Assembly (NCBI RefSeq): GCF_963675165.1
Contig: NC_087391.1
Location: 3,057,001-3,121,000 of the forward strand
Length of the DNA stretch: 64,000 bases
Source of the DNA: Halichondria panicea
Lineage: Eukaryota > Porifera > Demospongiae > Suberitida > Halichondriidae
Reading direction: 5' to 3'
Below the pieces are notes generated by a model. It was not told where the DNA came from, did no database searches, and worked only from the letters and a program-made list of their open reading frames with translations. Shown piece by piece: positions 44,871 through 57,900 of the stretch (position 1 is its first letter; each line of letters begins with the position of its first letter). A program made the position numbers and the translations under genes.

Positions 44871-46420
44871 CGGTGTATAGTATAGCTAGAATAATCAGTA
44901 TTGTAAGTATAGTATTAGAATTAGCAGTGAGCTTGTAAATTTCATAGATCGTTCACCGAGCCCCACCTTCTTTCTGCCCCACCTTATCTCTGATGTCAAC
45001 AGTCTGATGGAAGTTGGTCACTGTCCAACGATGACGACAAAAGTGTCATCGACAAAAGTGTGTCATCAGGTGATGGACTGTCCGGCGACGATGAAAGTTT
45101 GTTGATGTCTGACAGTTGCTCTTTGCAGTTCTAAAGAGATACCTGGTATCACAGAGATACCTGGTTATACAATGTATACCAGAGGTGATGGTACACCTTA
45201 TCAAAACAACCAAACGATTCATGATATATCTTAGCATCCTGCTATGAGATCCATTGAGATCCATTGGTACTCTTTTGTATTGTTCCTTTGCAGCATTTTG
45301 TAATGTAATATATTGTGGCATTGTGTTACTGAAATTGGCTGAAATTGGATGTGCTTTGGATGTGCTTTATTTCTTAAATAAAAAATGGAAGTAAAAAATG
45401 GAAGTAGTTCCTCAGCTTCTGGTATCAATTTATGGGAGAATCAAACCAACTTGGTGCAAACTTTCCTCGTAAGTGGGGCCATTTCGTATCAGTGGTCCAT
45501 CTATCAGTGGTCCATAAAAATTAATAGTCAGAATTATTTCCTCTGGGACAGAACTAAGACACTAAGACAGTGGTTGAAGTGTTTCACCCGATATAGCCAC
45601 GAGTGAGCACGGCTTTGACATGCGGCAATCCAAAATTGGCAATAGCAAACTACTTTTCTACCACAGCCAAATACTCGGACAGCAAAAACATTTGACACAT
45701 CGAATAATCGACAAGTTGGACCTGGGACTAAATACCAACAACACTCTGAGACCAACAACACTCTGAGGCTCCCTCCACACAGCATCTGTAACTAACATGT
45801 TGCTGGGATTACAAGTGATACCCGAATCTACAATAAGCGCTAGCATAGATCCTAGTTTTAATGTGTTACATAATAATAGTGTCATTTATGATGAACAACT
45901 CTTATTAACACTCGGGGGGAGTGGGGGGGGATGAGCTACATGAAAATGTTTTGATACTTAACAGCTTCAGATCACCGATGATACAAATAATTATACATAA
46001 TGAAAAAACTGTCGGAAAGTAAATAATGTCGGAAAGTAAATAAAGAGCCATGTTTGATTATAATAAGGACCTTTAACCGTTACTTCTCTATCGGGTTTCT
46101 AGAGCAACCTTACCAATAGAATGCCCATACAACAAGGAATAAAATGGTGCAACAAATGCCCGGCCAGCGGTGAGTCCAAACAATTTTTTTTATAGATCAG
46201 CCTATCATGGTATATATGGTAAATATGGTAACTAATAATACGTACTATATTATAACGATGCTTTCCGGTATCATTTAGTTGTTTTAATAAGGTGTACCCT
46301 CAGCACTCAGCCCTATTGTCACCTGCACAGCTAGTGTGAGTGTGATACCAGGTTATGCACAGCTAGTAGTGTGATACCAGGTACCTCTTTAGAACTGCAA
46401 AGAGCAGTATCATACATCAA
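44870..46420. repeat. Inverted fragments of a piggyBac family
   Basis: 44875-44970 (TATAGCTAGAATAATCAGTA, CTTGTAAATTTCATAGATCG) matches the inverse of 59160-59275 in the short piggyBac element. 46068-46200 (CCTTTAACCG, AATGCCCATACAACAAGGAA, CGGCCAGCGGTGAG) matches the element's left end. 45110-45220 and 46290-46420 are inverted copies of each other (GATACCTGGTATCAC/GTGATACCAGGT, TTTGCAGTTCTAAAGAG). Two elements in opposite orientation, both rearranged. Between them lies unrecognised sequence with many small duplications. Confidence 0.55.
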
Positions 46421-46529
46421 AACGGAGACGGTGTTTGTCAAGAACCTCATGCCGTTTTAGGCCAGCTCCTTAATCTAGCCTTAGAACATACCACACAATC
46501 AATCAGCATAGAGTGGTAAATGATTCTGT

Positions 46530-47399
46530 GACGTGTCAGCTGAGTGGGTTCAGTCCGAGGGCTCTTCTGCTGCACAATTCACCGTATTCGGAAGTTCTTC
46601 CTTCCACTTGAGCGTACACAATGTAACTGTAAACAGTGAAGCTACATCAAGGATATACCAGAACCACCACTTTTTACTCCTACGTCCAATACGGTAATAT
46701 CCCATCAATTGATCTCCCCTATCAACACCTCATATGTGCCTGGTAATCTGGCAACATGACGCATTGCACTCTGCTACATGTATGGTAGTTAGTATTCTCT
46801 TGTGTGTAGGGCCACTAGAAAGATGGTCCTTACACCCTTTCACCCTTATCGTACAGCTCTAGAAAGAGAAATGGAGTTATCCATGTACACCTTAGGGTGT
46901 GTATGCTCTATACCATCCATCGCACTATTTTTACCAGTGTATTATCTCCAGCACAAACACCCTATTTAGTGTTTGAAGCCAAGACGCCCTTTGAAGGGGC
47001 TGGGTGTAATCATATCTAAGAGCTTACGGAGTTTGAATAGGGGGTCATAACCAGGTTGTCCATGAGGGACCTGCTCAGAAACGTTACAAGTATGCAGGTA
47101 CCTAGATATAGATATAGTTCTTGGGAGAGAGGCTGAGCCCTAACCCTAACCTAACCTAACCGCCCTAACCCTAACCCATCATCATAACCCATCATCATAC
47201 ACACACCTATATAGGCTCTCATTTCTTCAAGGGTAACATGCCATGGTGTGGGACGCTGTGCACCTCTACCCTGTGCAGCATACCGATTGGTCCATACCTC
47301 AGGGGATGGTGGTGTCATCAGTAACAGGTTGCACAATGAATTACTTTCCTCCTTCTTCCATACCCCAAGCATGACTACCAACCACTGTTGTGCCTCCAC
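46530..47399 (-). pseudogene. piggyBac transposase remnant
   Basis: Blocks: TPPSPEVWTNRYAAQGRGAQ and PWHVTLEEMRAYIGVCMMMG (47330-47200) from the start of the DDE_Tnp_1_7 domain; QVPHGQPGYDPLFKLRKLLD (near 47050); KVYMDN (near 46890), the second catalytic-Asp block; RGDQLMGYYRIGRRSKKWWF (near 46710), just after the third Asp. Frame changes separate the blocks, and the first catalytic block is not seen. A (CCCTAA)n tract at 47137-47177 sits within the coding region. With the family-type end at 46068, this looks like a more complete member of the piggyBac family that also gave the short elements at 52.7-61.4 kb. Confidence 0.72.
47137..47177 (-). repeat. Telomere-like (CCCTAA)n tract inside a piggyBac remnant
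   Basis: CCCTAACCCTAAC, CTAACCTAAC and CCCTAACCCTAACC in irregular order over about 40 bp, opposite in orientation to the TTAGGG block at 21531-21555. Confidence 0.75.
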
Positions 47400-48080
47400 T
47401 TTGTTGTGCCTCCACTTGCTGACCCTCTACCAACCACCACGCCCCCTAACGCCTAACGCCACGGTACAAGCTCACTGTTCATTACTATACTATACCTATA
47501 CTAATACTATACCAGAGTCACACTATGAGCATATTTTTGTTATAATAAATGAAAATAAAAATCATGTGACCATCATGTGACCAATTAAAATGAAATTTCC
47601 TTGTAAAACTAAATTAAAAAAAGAGGATTTGTTCCAGCTTAGTTAGATCCTATCTTTTCTTGGAATCCTGATGTACATATCATATACTGATGAAATCCAG
47701 CTGCGCAAAAGCAGATTCATAGGTAATCATGGTCTACACAAACAACATGCTAAGATTTATGCTAACCCTCCTAACTTTCTTGTTTGGCTGCACTCTGTCT
47801 TGCGCAGCAGGACTTGTCTTAGTTAAGGCCTTTAATAGCTACTAGGTAGCCTTAGGTAGCCTACAAGAAATCCGTTTTCAGGGTTTTACTCGATCAACTA
47901 GCTACGGTCAACTTCAGTAAGTTAAGTACAGTGTCATGTGACCGAAGCTCCACCCCCAACCCCACTAGTAATTGCAGACGTTTTCCACCCACGCACGTGA
48001 TAAACATTCCAATGCAATGACGCCAGACGCCACATGCATGTGTATGAATCTCATTATAACAAAATTCTTAATTTGGACAG
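47400..48080. other. Spacer without recognised genes
   Basis: AT-rich. Small duplications near 47386-47415 and 47562-47582. No open frame with recognisable motifs. Confidence 0.35.
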
Positions 48081-48245
48081 CCCCTGAGTAGCTGCACAAA
48101 CTTAGTTTCCTTTACAGTTGCCTTAGACACTCCAAACAGATGCCCGATAGCAACCCTCTAGTTACAGCTTTCCTCAGGATAGACGCAGTCCCACCAGTAG
48201 GAACTTCTCTTCTTCGGCCACAGCAACCTCTCAGATGTACACAAA
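48080..48245 (-). pseudogene. PIF/Harbinger nuclease fragment (tentative)
   Basis: A minus-strand frame reads ERLLWPKKRSSYWWDCVYPE and, after a stop, RVAIGHLFGVSKATV. The R-x-x-x-W-W and RVAI...LFGVS-ATV patterns resemble the N-terminal part of Harbinger-type nucleases. The catalytic residues would lie downstream and are not visible. Short and broken, so other origins are possible. Confidence 0.35.
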
Positions 48246-49303
48246 CCTCCAGCAAGCATTAATGTAATAACAGCAAGCAACAAATGTTCTTGTCTTTCCA
48301 CACGCTTTCTCTTCAACATGTTACTAACTACTCACCTGATTGCTCACCTGATCATCCTCTTCTTTCTTCTCTGTCTTCTTTGCAAAACTAATATCTGACC
48401 ACGTGGCTCACTCGTTAGCAGGAAGTGGTTAGTTGCTGTGTAAACGAAACGCAACCTTCAAAACAGGAAGTGCTGTACCGCAAAGCGCTATCCCATCATT
48501 AGTACACTTAATCATCACAGCAAACCTAGGTGCATAATATACATAATGCACCTCACGTTAACCAAAAGACAGTAAGTCCTGTAGAGTAGGGGATTTCTAC
48601 TCCTTGTACACGGAATGTGAGTGTGAGTGGGTTACATTCACGACAACATTCACGACAAACTTGTTGCATTTAAGCCTGTGACATTCGAGGGAAACGGGAA
48701 CATGGAGGAGTAGAATCCATGTGACACCTTTGATAGTAGAGCTTATTCTCTAAGAACGCTTGAGTACATTTTGATTTCTTTGCATTTCTTTGCAGATCTA
48801 GACAGCGAACATCTCGGCCACCGCCAGACCGTATATGTTTTTTTTGTGTGATTATAAAATGAAAGGTGAATCGGTGATAGCTGTTGAAGCTGCTATCTTG
48901 TACCGAAAGTGTCATCCACATTTCCATTATAAAACCCACAGAATGAAATGTCATTTTTGATTTTTAGTCAAGTGAATGTAAAAGGTTGTGCGGGATCAGC
49001 AAGGTACAGTATCCGAGATCTACGATTCCTCTCAGTGATAGTGCTCAATCCGGCGATTTGTTGCCAGGGAAAGAAAAGCTAATAGTGTTTGCTAATAGTG
49101 TTTTGCTAATAGTGTGTTTATCTATAGTGTGTTTATCTATGACTGTACTGAGGCCAAGGAGTCACACCAACATTTTATGTATGTGTGCTCTGACCGGCGA
49201 CCTGCTTGGCGGGGGCGGGTCTTGTTTATATGCCCTAACTTGTGTGTGCCTATTGTGTGTTTTCGATATTTGAAAAACGGAAAAGATAATAAAAGATAAT
49301 TAT
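48246..49303. other. Stretch without recognised genes
   Basis: Open frames of 60-95 codons show no family motifs. Clusters of duplications at 49085-49140 (TAATAGTGTTT, GTGTGTTTATCTATA). Otherwise ordinary AT-rich sequence. Confidence 0.35.
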
Positions 49304-49405
49304 GTGACAGGCTCTGACCAATTGATAGAGCCGATAATTATGCTTAGTGTGCATATAGCAGTGTTAACTGCTTAGACAGCGCTTTGGGATTATACAGCCT
49401 GTCAC
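49304..49405. mobile_element. Very short GTGACAGGCTCTG MITE relic
   Basis: GTGACAGGCTCTG at the left and GCCTGTCAC at the right, about 102 bp apart. The AGCGCTTTGG motif inside is shared with 37728-37740. Only the terminal 9-13 bp pair. Confidence 0.5.
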
Positions 49406-51270
49406 ATATCACAGCATGCTTTAACAGCAGCTGCTGTTCCAGATAGTCTACAACGCTTGATGAGAAAAATGTAGGCTCCTTGCGAAATTGACATCACAAT
49501 GAGAAGCAAACGTTACTCAATGCTAGGGTATTGTGTAGTGGTACTTCGCTAGAAATGTCAGCCGGCATCCTCCATTAACATTCATCTTTTGCAGGCAAGT
49601 CGTTTATTGAACTCGTACTCAAGATGCCAAAGAATCTGTCAAGATACGAAGAACACCCAAGCCCTACGAGTCATTAACTCGACTGTAGAGGTAAAAGTTC
49701 GAGAACATTCATGAACCGTTAAACATGCTGACTCATTATTTAATTGCAACTACTGTTTTGATGATTATGATGATGATGGATGATGATGAGACATAACATA
49801 ACAATTGAATAACATAACAATTGAACCTCGTTAATCTGAGTCAGAGGCATCTTCAGGAGTTGGCTGCTGGCAGTCTGACTTCGCTTTCGGTTTAAAAATT
49901 AACTGCTTCTGGGTGTAGTCTGTTTCCGAGTAACTTTGAACTTTTCAACCCAAGCACTTGCCAATGAAAATTAATCCACGAATTTTTACCCAATCTTCGA
50001 CAAAATTATTCTTAACAATTATTCTTAACAGGGCCAGTCTGTACACCACTGCCAGTCTGTACACCCAGTCTGTACACCACAGAAAATTAACATCCTCATT
50101 TTTTTTAACATTAGGTGCTTAACATGTTTTCTCAATTCCATTGCAACAAACAGTTCATAAGTTAAGTTATTGGTGACACCACCTCTGTTGATTAACTCCA
50201 CCTTGATTAACTCCACCCACTTCTGCGATTCATGCTCACTCTCGTCCAATGCTCACTACAAAGTAGCATTTTTCAGTTGATTTTCGAAGTTTTTCTCGTG
50301 GAATATAGCCTGCAGCACTCTTCTGAGGTAGAGTGTACTTGGGTCTTGCCGTGGATTGCACGTTAGCTCTTTGAACATTAAATTATGGTGCCGATAGAAC
50401 ACACTTTAGCAGGGAAGCCCAGATTTCATGGTAAATCTTGGATGTTCGCACAGTGTGGTAGGTCGTCCACATTTTCTCTCTCTGTTTTGGCTGTGGACTG
50501 GAAGCACTTTCTGAAGCAGTCCCTTTGAAAAACTTGAGATTGGCAGGAACCAGCTTCTCAGCAATCTTATTGCTTCTTAAGTGTACTTGCTGCAGCAGGA
50601 GTGGATATTTTGAAGGAATCCCCTTGTAAGAGACATTTCAAGAGTAGAGAACCTAGAAAAAAAATTCTAAAAGCTTACACAAACTGCACACACACAGTCA
50701 CACACACAGTCACTAACAGTCACTACTTACTTGATGGTCACTACTTACTTGATACACCATTCTTCCTAGCAACACGTACTAGCAACACGTAAATCTTTAT
50801 ACTTCCTGTGTACTTCTTCCTGCCCTGCCATGCCATGCTGCTTCCGTCAAACGCGAGTTCATGTGATCTCGTTCATGTGATTTCGTTCTCGTTTTCAATC
50901 CCCTTCCTCTACTATCTATGGACATAGCACAACATACTTTACTCAATCAGCTAGGTATAGGTACGAGAGTACAAACAAAAAGTAAAAAAAAAAACCCTCT
51001 CATAATAATTACTACTAGAGTCAGTGGATAGAGTGTGCTGTAGAGCCAGCTGCAAAAAAACCTCCTACAACAATAATAAGTGTTGAATTAACAAACATGC
51101 TTGACAAATGTATTGTTATATGTATTGTTAAAATAACAATTTCTTATGCTCAGTCTGTTGATCGAGAAACAATTTAAATTGCTCTTTAATTGAGCCACAC
51201 ATCATAACAACATACGTACAACAAGGGCTCACATTTTATACCAGAAAAGTGAACTGATGAACTTGGGGGA
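49406..51270. other. Mostly unrecognised; a coding-like minus-strand trace near 50.3-50.6 kb
   Basis: The minus strand around 50590-50420 reads EKLVPANLKFFKGTASESAS and KMWTTYHTVRTSKIYHEIWA, protein-like but not assignable; frames then break. A (CACACACAGT)-type duplicated run lies at 50683-50715. The remainder has many small duplications and no gene. Confidence 0.25.
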
Positions 51271-51282
51271 TTTCTTGCATTA

Positions 51283-52435
51283 GATTTCTTGTGGTAGCGT
51301 AAGCAATTGCAGAAGTTGTTCGCCTCCAAAATAAAATGATGAAGTATTGCAATCCTCGTCCGTTTCCATAAAGTGCACAATATTATGGCTGGGTGCCTCG
51401 GGTTCCACGTAGTATACAGAACCTCAAAGAAAATATTAATAAAATGTTAGTTAGGCAATTAACATAGTACAAAAGACAAACAGGTACAACTTTCGGAATT
51501 AAATTCTCCAATTTCTTTTGTCTTGATATTGTACATGCCAGACAACGTACAGAAACACAGTGCTATAGCTATTATATATACACAGCAACACTTATGAGGT
51601 ACATACATTATCATATTTTAGTGTCATTTGTGTATGGTCTGTGATATCTGCCGTTGACCGTCGTTGGGTATCTCTGCAGTAGAGGATGACTAACAAAGTG
51701 ATCTCAAAGTGAAAGTACTTACTAAATTGACGCAAAAAATAGTCTTCTGAGCTTGAGTACACTACAATAAAAAGAAAGTCAATAGACAGCGATATCGGTT
51801 TAATGAAGAGGGCTCGGGCTCAGGTTCGACGGCAAAAGTTCGACATCAGAAGTTGACTTTTTTTGCAAACTCGAAGCCAGAAGCCAGTAGTATATATGAA
51901 TTCTGCAAAAAGCAACTTACTTGTCTTGCAGAAATGTTAGTTTCCAAAGATATTTGGACGGCCAGAGTGGGGTTTTCTTCTGTGGAATGAAATGGGAACG
52001 GCATCCTGCTCTGCATAAATAATTATAATTGGCTATACTGAATACTCGTTTTTATGTAACTATCGTTTTTATGTAACTATAATTATAATGAAGTGATGTT
52101 ACGAGTTTAGTTGCTAAAAGTTAGTAAGTAGTACGCCTTTTTCGGGGTGGTGAGTGTAATTATAAGCAGCACTAAACACAGATTGTATTTAAACATACCG
52201 TTGGCGTCTTCTGCAATGGTGGGGAATGGTGGGGAAGTACTGAACAGACATGTGGTCTCTTGGATGCACAATGAACGTAAAATATTGTGCCATCTTTAAG
52301 CCACTCTAAGATCCCAGAGATGTACCCAAGCCATACTTGATACGCCCATCCAAATCTTTTAAGTAATGGTCAACGATCAACGACAGTCATGTATTCCAGT
52401 TCCAATGGAGCAAGAGTAGAAATAGGAGTAGACAT
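51283..52435 (-). CDS. Possible small spliced minus-strand gene, unrecognised
   Basis: Coding-like pieces: a start at 52435 (MSTPISTLAPLELEYMTVVD) meets a stop at a 7-bp duplication (TCAACGA twice near 52370). GWAYQVWLGYISGILEWLKD follows. An exon at about 52014-51924 (RMPFPFHSTEENPTLAVQIS) has an acceptor TTTATGCAG and donor GTAAGT. A terminal exon near 51420-51283 reads SVYYVEPEAPSHNIVHFMET, then FGGEQLLQLLTLPQEI and stop. Joins and frame of the first exon are uncertain. No family recognised. Confidence 0.3.
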
Positions 52436-52741
52436 TATCTAGCTAGGTCAGTGAATGAAAGGCAACTAGCTGAATAACACGTGTAGGCTCACATGTCATA
52501 GTTGAGCCACTTCAAGTCCTACAATACTGTACATATAATTATGCCATGGTTTTTGCTTGTACTTCAAAGCAATACACTCCAATTCTCAATTCTCCTGCCA
52601 CTCGTCTCATTCGAGGGTGTAGTCACTTGTTTGAGGTGTATAGAACATGCACTAGGGTGTAAACAAAGTAAAAATTGGTGGGTGTATATTACAACAGAAA
52701 GCAAAAGGTGTAAAAGTACATGTATATCAATTTCATATTAA

Positions 52742-53140
52742 CCCTTTAAACGCCACGGGCCACGATCGTGGCCCGCAATAAGTGACTTTTTTTCGCGAAT
52801 TTCAATTTCGCGATACCTAGGCACATCCCTGTATAGAGGAAGAGCTGTAGAATCACGTGCAATTTAGTCTAGAATTTTCCAAGCCACGTTGCTATGTCTT
52901 ACCACACGAAGCTATGGCTAGGTTGTTTACTTGTGCCGATGTGCTTGAACAGCTTGAGGGCGATGTCTCCTCTGGTGATGACAGAGGGATACCTGCTACC
53001 AGATGAACATGGACCTACCAGGACGACCGACTACTATAACCCGTGATGCGCCTCGGGTTAATTACTCACAGCTGGAGTACATTCCAGAGTATAATACATT
53101 CCAGAGTATAATTATTAAAGCTGCTTGATCTTGAGCGTTG
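52742..53140 (+). mobile_element. 5' end of a short piggyBac-family element
   Basis: TTAA (52738-52741) followed by CCCTTTAAACGCCACGG and the palindrome GGGCCACGATCGTGGCCC, then a first-exon start at 52914 (MARLFTCADVLEQLEGDVSS). The same order occurs in the copies at 58852-59639, 60005-60750 and 60763-61378. The far end was not located; a fold-back repeat follows. Confidence 0.7.
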
Positions 53141-53460
53141 CATAGCCGCCCACTGTTATCTATATAGAGGATGTAAATAGTAATATTCTTACAATGTGCA
53201 AGAGCTACGATTCCAAAGTTAGGAGCGCCTTAGACTGAGTAGACTTATTACTGTTTACAAAGTGGCAGCCACAAAAACTAGGAGACTTCAGGCGTTTGTA
53301 ACTTTGGAATCATAGCAGCTATATACGCTCTTGCACATTGTAAAACAACCTTTGAATATTACTATTGACATCCTCTAAATAGATAACAGGATACAGTGGG
53401 CGGAAATTCTCCAGATACACTCTGGAATGTACTCCAGCTCGCGTTTGATTAACGGTAATT
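53045..53460. repeat. Fold-back inverted repeat
   Basis: Arms about 53050-53225 and 53320-53458 are inverted: AGCTGGAGTACATTCCAGAG and its inverse, CGCCCACTGTTATCTAT and inverse, TTACAATGTGCAAGAGC and inverse. A 17-bp duplication sits near 53083-53116. Confidence 0.7.
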
Positions 53461-53748
53461 GAAGCTTCTTATAGGCACTAGTGAGAAGTTATCAAAGCAG
53501 CTTATAGTAAGTATTATCACTTACCACGAATGTGGCTAGCTTGAAACAATGCGTTTGCAGCCGTTACTTCTTAGTTTTCAGGACATCCGCATTTTGAGCA
53601 TCAATAAACGATACACTGAATAAGATTAAGGGACATGTAATTGGTTAAAATAATATAAAACTTATAGACTAACCATACGTCCGTATCAAATCCTGAAAAG
53701 TCCTCCTTGTCATCAACAAGAGCTTTGTACATACTTCTGACTGTAAAA

Positions 53749-54136
53749 ACACAGAATTTGGTATTGAGCTATAGCTAAATTTGTGCCTACAGTGTAAAAT
53801 CTCAAATAAAATGTTATTGGTGTATAAGTATCTATAGTCCTTCTACTACCTCTCTGTAAAATCTGATGCTCTAAATCCAACTCTTTCCATCGAAGCGCCT
53901 CATCCAAACTTTGGCTATTACCTTATTTTTCCTAATTGAGCAATCTTTGAGAGGCGTTTTTCTCGATACTACATTTTACGGCTTCAAGTTTCTAACAAGC
54001 ATAACTCGGGTATGAAACTAGGTATGTGAACACTAAGCATATCATTATGTAGGCAATGCTCTGCTCTATCACTTGGTACATTAATCAACGAAATTTTAGT
54101 CTGCTCCAAATGTCTGGTTTTCCCAGAGCCTGTCAC
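53749..54136. mobile_element. Copy of the GTGACAGGCTCTGG MITE, left end lost
   Basis: Matches 4931-5313 closely, including the MDEALRWKELDLEHQILQRG frame and the right end TTTTCCCAGAGCCTGTCAC. The left terminus is replaced by unrelated sequence. Confidence 0.75.
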
Positions 54137-54249
54137 ATATACTTACACATACAATTACTTAAACCAAGCCCCACCCCCCTCTCATCAGAGTCAAACAACA
54201 TACACGAATAGGCAGAGGAACCCTCGTCTTCTTTGCACTATCAGGCGAG

Positions 54250-54606
54250 CTGCTTGCTGTGTGACGATAATTTTTCTTCAATTGCGACTAAACGAGTTTC
54301 TTGCCTATCCAGTTTCTTGCCTATCCAGGCGATCCACCAGGCGATCAAAAGAGTTAGTGATGATAGGATCACTACTGCTGTCATTTGATCTTTGGGGCGG
54401 CTTTTCAAGTGCCAGAGCTCTTTTCCTAGATGTATCTAGGACTTTAGAGCTTGCTTCTCGGCTTGGTGTGTGCCACTTATCACGTCTTGTGTGCTCGTTC
54501 TCCTCGTCAGATCCATCATACTCAACGAACAAGGGTCCGATAGTTCACTCTCATCGGCACCAAAAATGTCTCCACTTTGATAGCCATCACCACCGGCATA
54601 TTCCAT
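54250..54606 (-). CDS. Acidic, probably coiled-coil protein divergent from the CACTA gene
   Basis: Starts at 54606 (MEYAGGDGYQSGDIFGADES). After a one-base frame change near 54533 it continues FVEYDGSDEENEHTRRDKWH, and its end reads NSFDRLVDRLDRQET...AIEEKLSSHSKQLA, a likely coiled coil. A 15-bp duplication near 54297-54328 lies within that coil. Stop after KQLA near 54250. About 110 residues. It starts about 310 bp from the first CACTA-type exon, in the opposite direction, as does the gene starting at 63378 relative to the second CACTA-type gene. Possibly an accessory protein of the element; not recognised by family. Confidence 0.45.
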
Positions 54607-54919
54607 ATCTGGCCATTATTAAGAAGCGAACAATTAAAGAAGAAAGCTACGTGCTGCACTGCACTGGTAGACGTAGACTAGATGGACTATTAAACTGCTA
54701 GATAGCTATAAACATGTGACTATTATAAACCACCGCCCCGACGCGTTGACCAATGAATGGCTCTAGAATTGTCATGTGATAGTCTAGCCTCGATCCCAGG
54801 CCGCACCTATGTGGGTTCAGAGTGCAGGCAGTGCTTTAAATAAAATCACCTAACCAGAGTAGTATGTCCAGAGTAGTATGTCCTGTGTAGTATGTCCTGT
54901 GTAGTATGTCCTGTGTAAA

Positions 54920-57900
54920 CCCATGAAAGCACGTACTATACGAGCAGAGTAGAGGAATATGAAGCCACAGCAATTCAAAGCAACAGGCGGTTTTGTCCTC
55001 ACTGCAAGAGCTATCTTGTATTGAAAACCTTCAAGGCACACAAAAAGCTTTATTACTCAGAAGTAAGTTGTGAGCTCAGTTAAAGCAAGATTATTTACTA
55101 GCTGTATATAGCTGTATATGTATGTAGCTGCATCTGGCATTAAATAGGTATCGTCACACATTGCATACAAATATGACATATAGATCTAGTCAGTCTACTA
55201 TAGGATAACATTCAGATCACTCAGTTGTGGAAAGAGTCCGGTGTAAGCAAGTCTCTCATAAGTTCTGAAGAATCCCCCCTCTGTTCTGATGTAGATGTCA
55301 GTCGTCACTCATCTTCTGATACGGACAAATCTGATCTAACAATGGATGTTTCAGCTGCAAGTGGTTGCACGTAGTACAACTGATACGCATATATATGGCG
55401 TATAAAGTGAAGAAGGCATGCAACAGCTATCTATCAAATAGCAAATGGGCGGGGGAGTGGGCGTGCGTCTAAAAATAGACAAGAAATTACGTGCTTTGTT
55501 GATGTTTGTGGAATACATTTATGTTTGTGGCTAACTCTAAATGTATTAGAATACATTTAGAGTTAACCACAAACATCAACAAGCGGAAGAGTAGGGTATG
55601 CTATTACAAACAAGAGTTGCAAAGCCTCGCCAACAGGCCACTTAGTGGAACAGGCCACTTAGTAGAGAAGGATGACTATGAGCTCTATGAGCTTCATGCA
55701 GCACAACCAGCTACACTGGTGGGCGTCGCTTTTACCTGGTATCGAGGGATTATTTTACACTAGCCTACACTAGCCTATATTTCCTTAGTACGTGGTTGGC
55801 TAAATAATTGTAGTTATAATTATCCTGAACTATTTGACAGTATAACTCTGGCCTGTGATGCCTGGGATCGGGGCAGTTCTAGCACACAAGATGCTGGGCC
55901 TGTGGGATAGGACGTTGAACCAGGCGGAGCAAAGTTGTCATTCATGCGAGTTGCATGCTTTATGCGCCCTTGATATTATATTGTGCATTACGTGTGCATT
56001 ATGTGTGTAGATCAAGGATGACTCCATTTGCTAAAAGTTGGCAATGTTTCGTGGATTTCATGTATATGTATATAGGTTCATCCACTCATTGAGTGATCCG
56101 TCGGATACTGAGGAAGATTGGAACAAAGATGAAACATTACCAGAGGAAAACAGTGATTCGGAACCTGACGATGAGATTGAATGTGTGGGAGTACGCTAAA
56201 GTGTTTGCCAAGTGGTTATGTTATCTCTGTTTCTAATGCAACTGAAATCAAGGTACAACTGCCTGAAGCAGCAGTATCCTGTTTGTTCATGTTTCTCTTT
56301 ACATGGGATCTTTACATCCGTTTTGCAACGAAATTGCCAAAGTATTCCCTAGAACTATGTACAGTGCTAAGTCAAGACTTGTAACCAAAGTCTAAATTTC
56401 TGCTGCGTCCTGTCGCAAATGTCATAACATTTACCACATGAAAGACTGTGTTGATGGAACTGCTGCAAGACCTAAAAGTAAACATTGTTGGTTTATACGT
56501 TTCCCTACACATCATCAATATCAAATGCGACAACCTTGTGCTTGTCCACTTCTAAAATCTGTAGAGATGTCATCTGGTAAACATATACTCTACCCTTTTC
56601 TCACATATTGTGTTCCTGAAAGCTCGCTTTTTACTTGCTGCCATGCATGTGTGAGGAGTGGCGTTCTCGAAATGTACGGGCAGAAGTTTGGAAAGAATTT
56701 CAGTATTTTGACGGGGAGCCGTTTTTAAAAGATAAGTACAACTTAGCCTTAATGATTAACATGGATTTGTACAAGCATGTAAACTATTCTGTTGGAGCCA
56801 TCTATTGTGTGATTATGAATCTTCCACGATCAGTCCGCTACAAGCAAGAAAATGTTATCCTGTTAGGTCTGATTCCGGGCCAGCTAAACATATCAATACC
56901 TCCCTTTGTAAATGAGCTATTAACACTTTGGGATGATTGGGATGGTGTCGAATTCAAGCTGGTGTTACACATAAAGTCCGCTCTTTTGTGTGTAACATGT
57001 GATATGCCGGGTGGGCTTTCAGGACTTGTTGGTAATAAAGATTACTCCGGTTTCAGTAGAGAGAATTGAACAAAAAGGACTATGCAGGACTATAGACAAA
57101 GTTCGTTAAAGCTATCAGAGCTGAGTAAAAATGAGGGTATCGGTACTCTGTTCTGTCGCAGTTACCTTATTTTGATGCACCCCGATTTAACATCGTCGAT
57201 CCAATGCATAATTTGTATCTTGGTACCGCTAAACATATTGTAAAGGATATCTGGACACGACAAAGTATTATATCTGACAAAGACTTTGAGGTCATTCAAG
57301 AACGTGTCAACTCAGTTGTTGCTCCTGCAGGCATTCCCCATAAATCCACTCTGGATTTGCATCATTCACTGCTGACCAGTGGAAAAATTGGGTTAATTAC
57401 TACTCACTTCTCACTTTTGTGTACAAGTGACTTTCTTCATGGAGAGGATCTAGAATGCTGGCGACATTTTGTGTTGGCTAGTCGACTGTTATCTTACTAG
57501 ATAACTGACTAAGAATGATCTGTTCTGTACGAGAGTTGAGAGGTTATATGGCCGAACAGCAATCACTCCTAACATGCATATGCACACACACCTGAAGTCG
57601 TGCATTGAAGATTATGGTCCCTGTCATGCCTTTTGGCTGTATGCATTCGAAAGGTACAATGGTATACTTGGAAGTTATCCTAATAATAACCGAAACATTG
57701 AAGTACAATTGATGACTAGGTTTATTGATGATGAGGACTTACTTAGTACTCCTCTTCCTACTGAATTTGAGGATCGTTTTAAATGTCATTTCTCGACTAG
57801 GAAGCTCTGCAGCTGAGACAGTACAGCCTATACTAGATTGCAATGTTGCCTTGCCTTCTCTTCTTTCCGAAACCCGTCACGGAACTTCAACGTTCACAAT

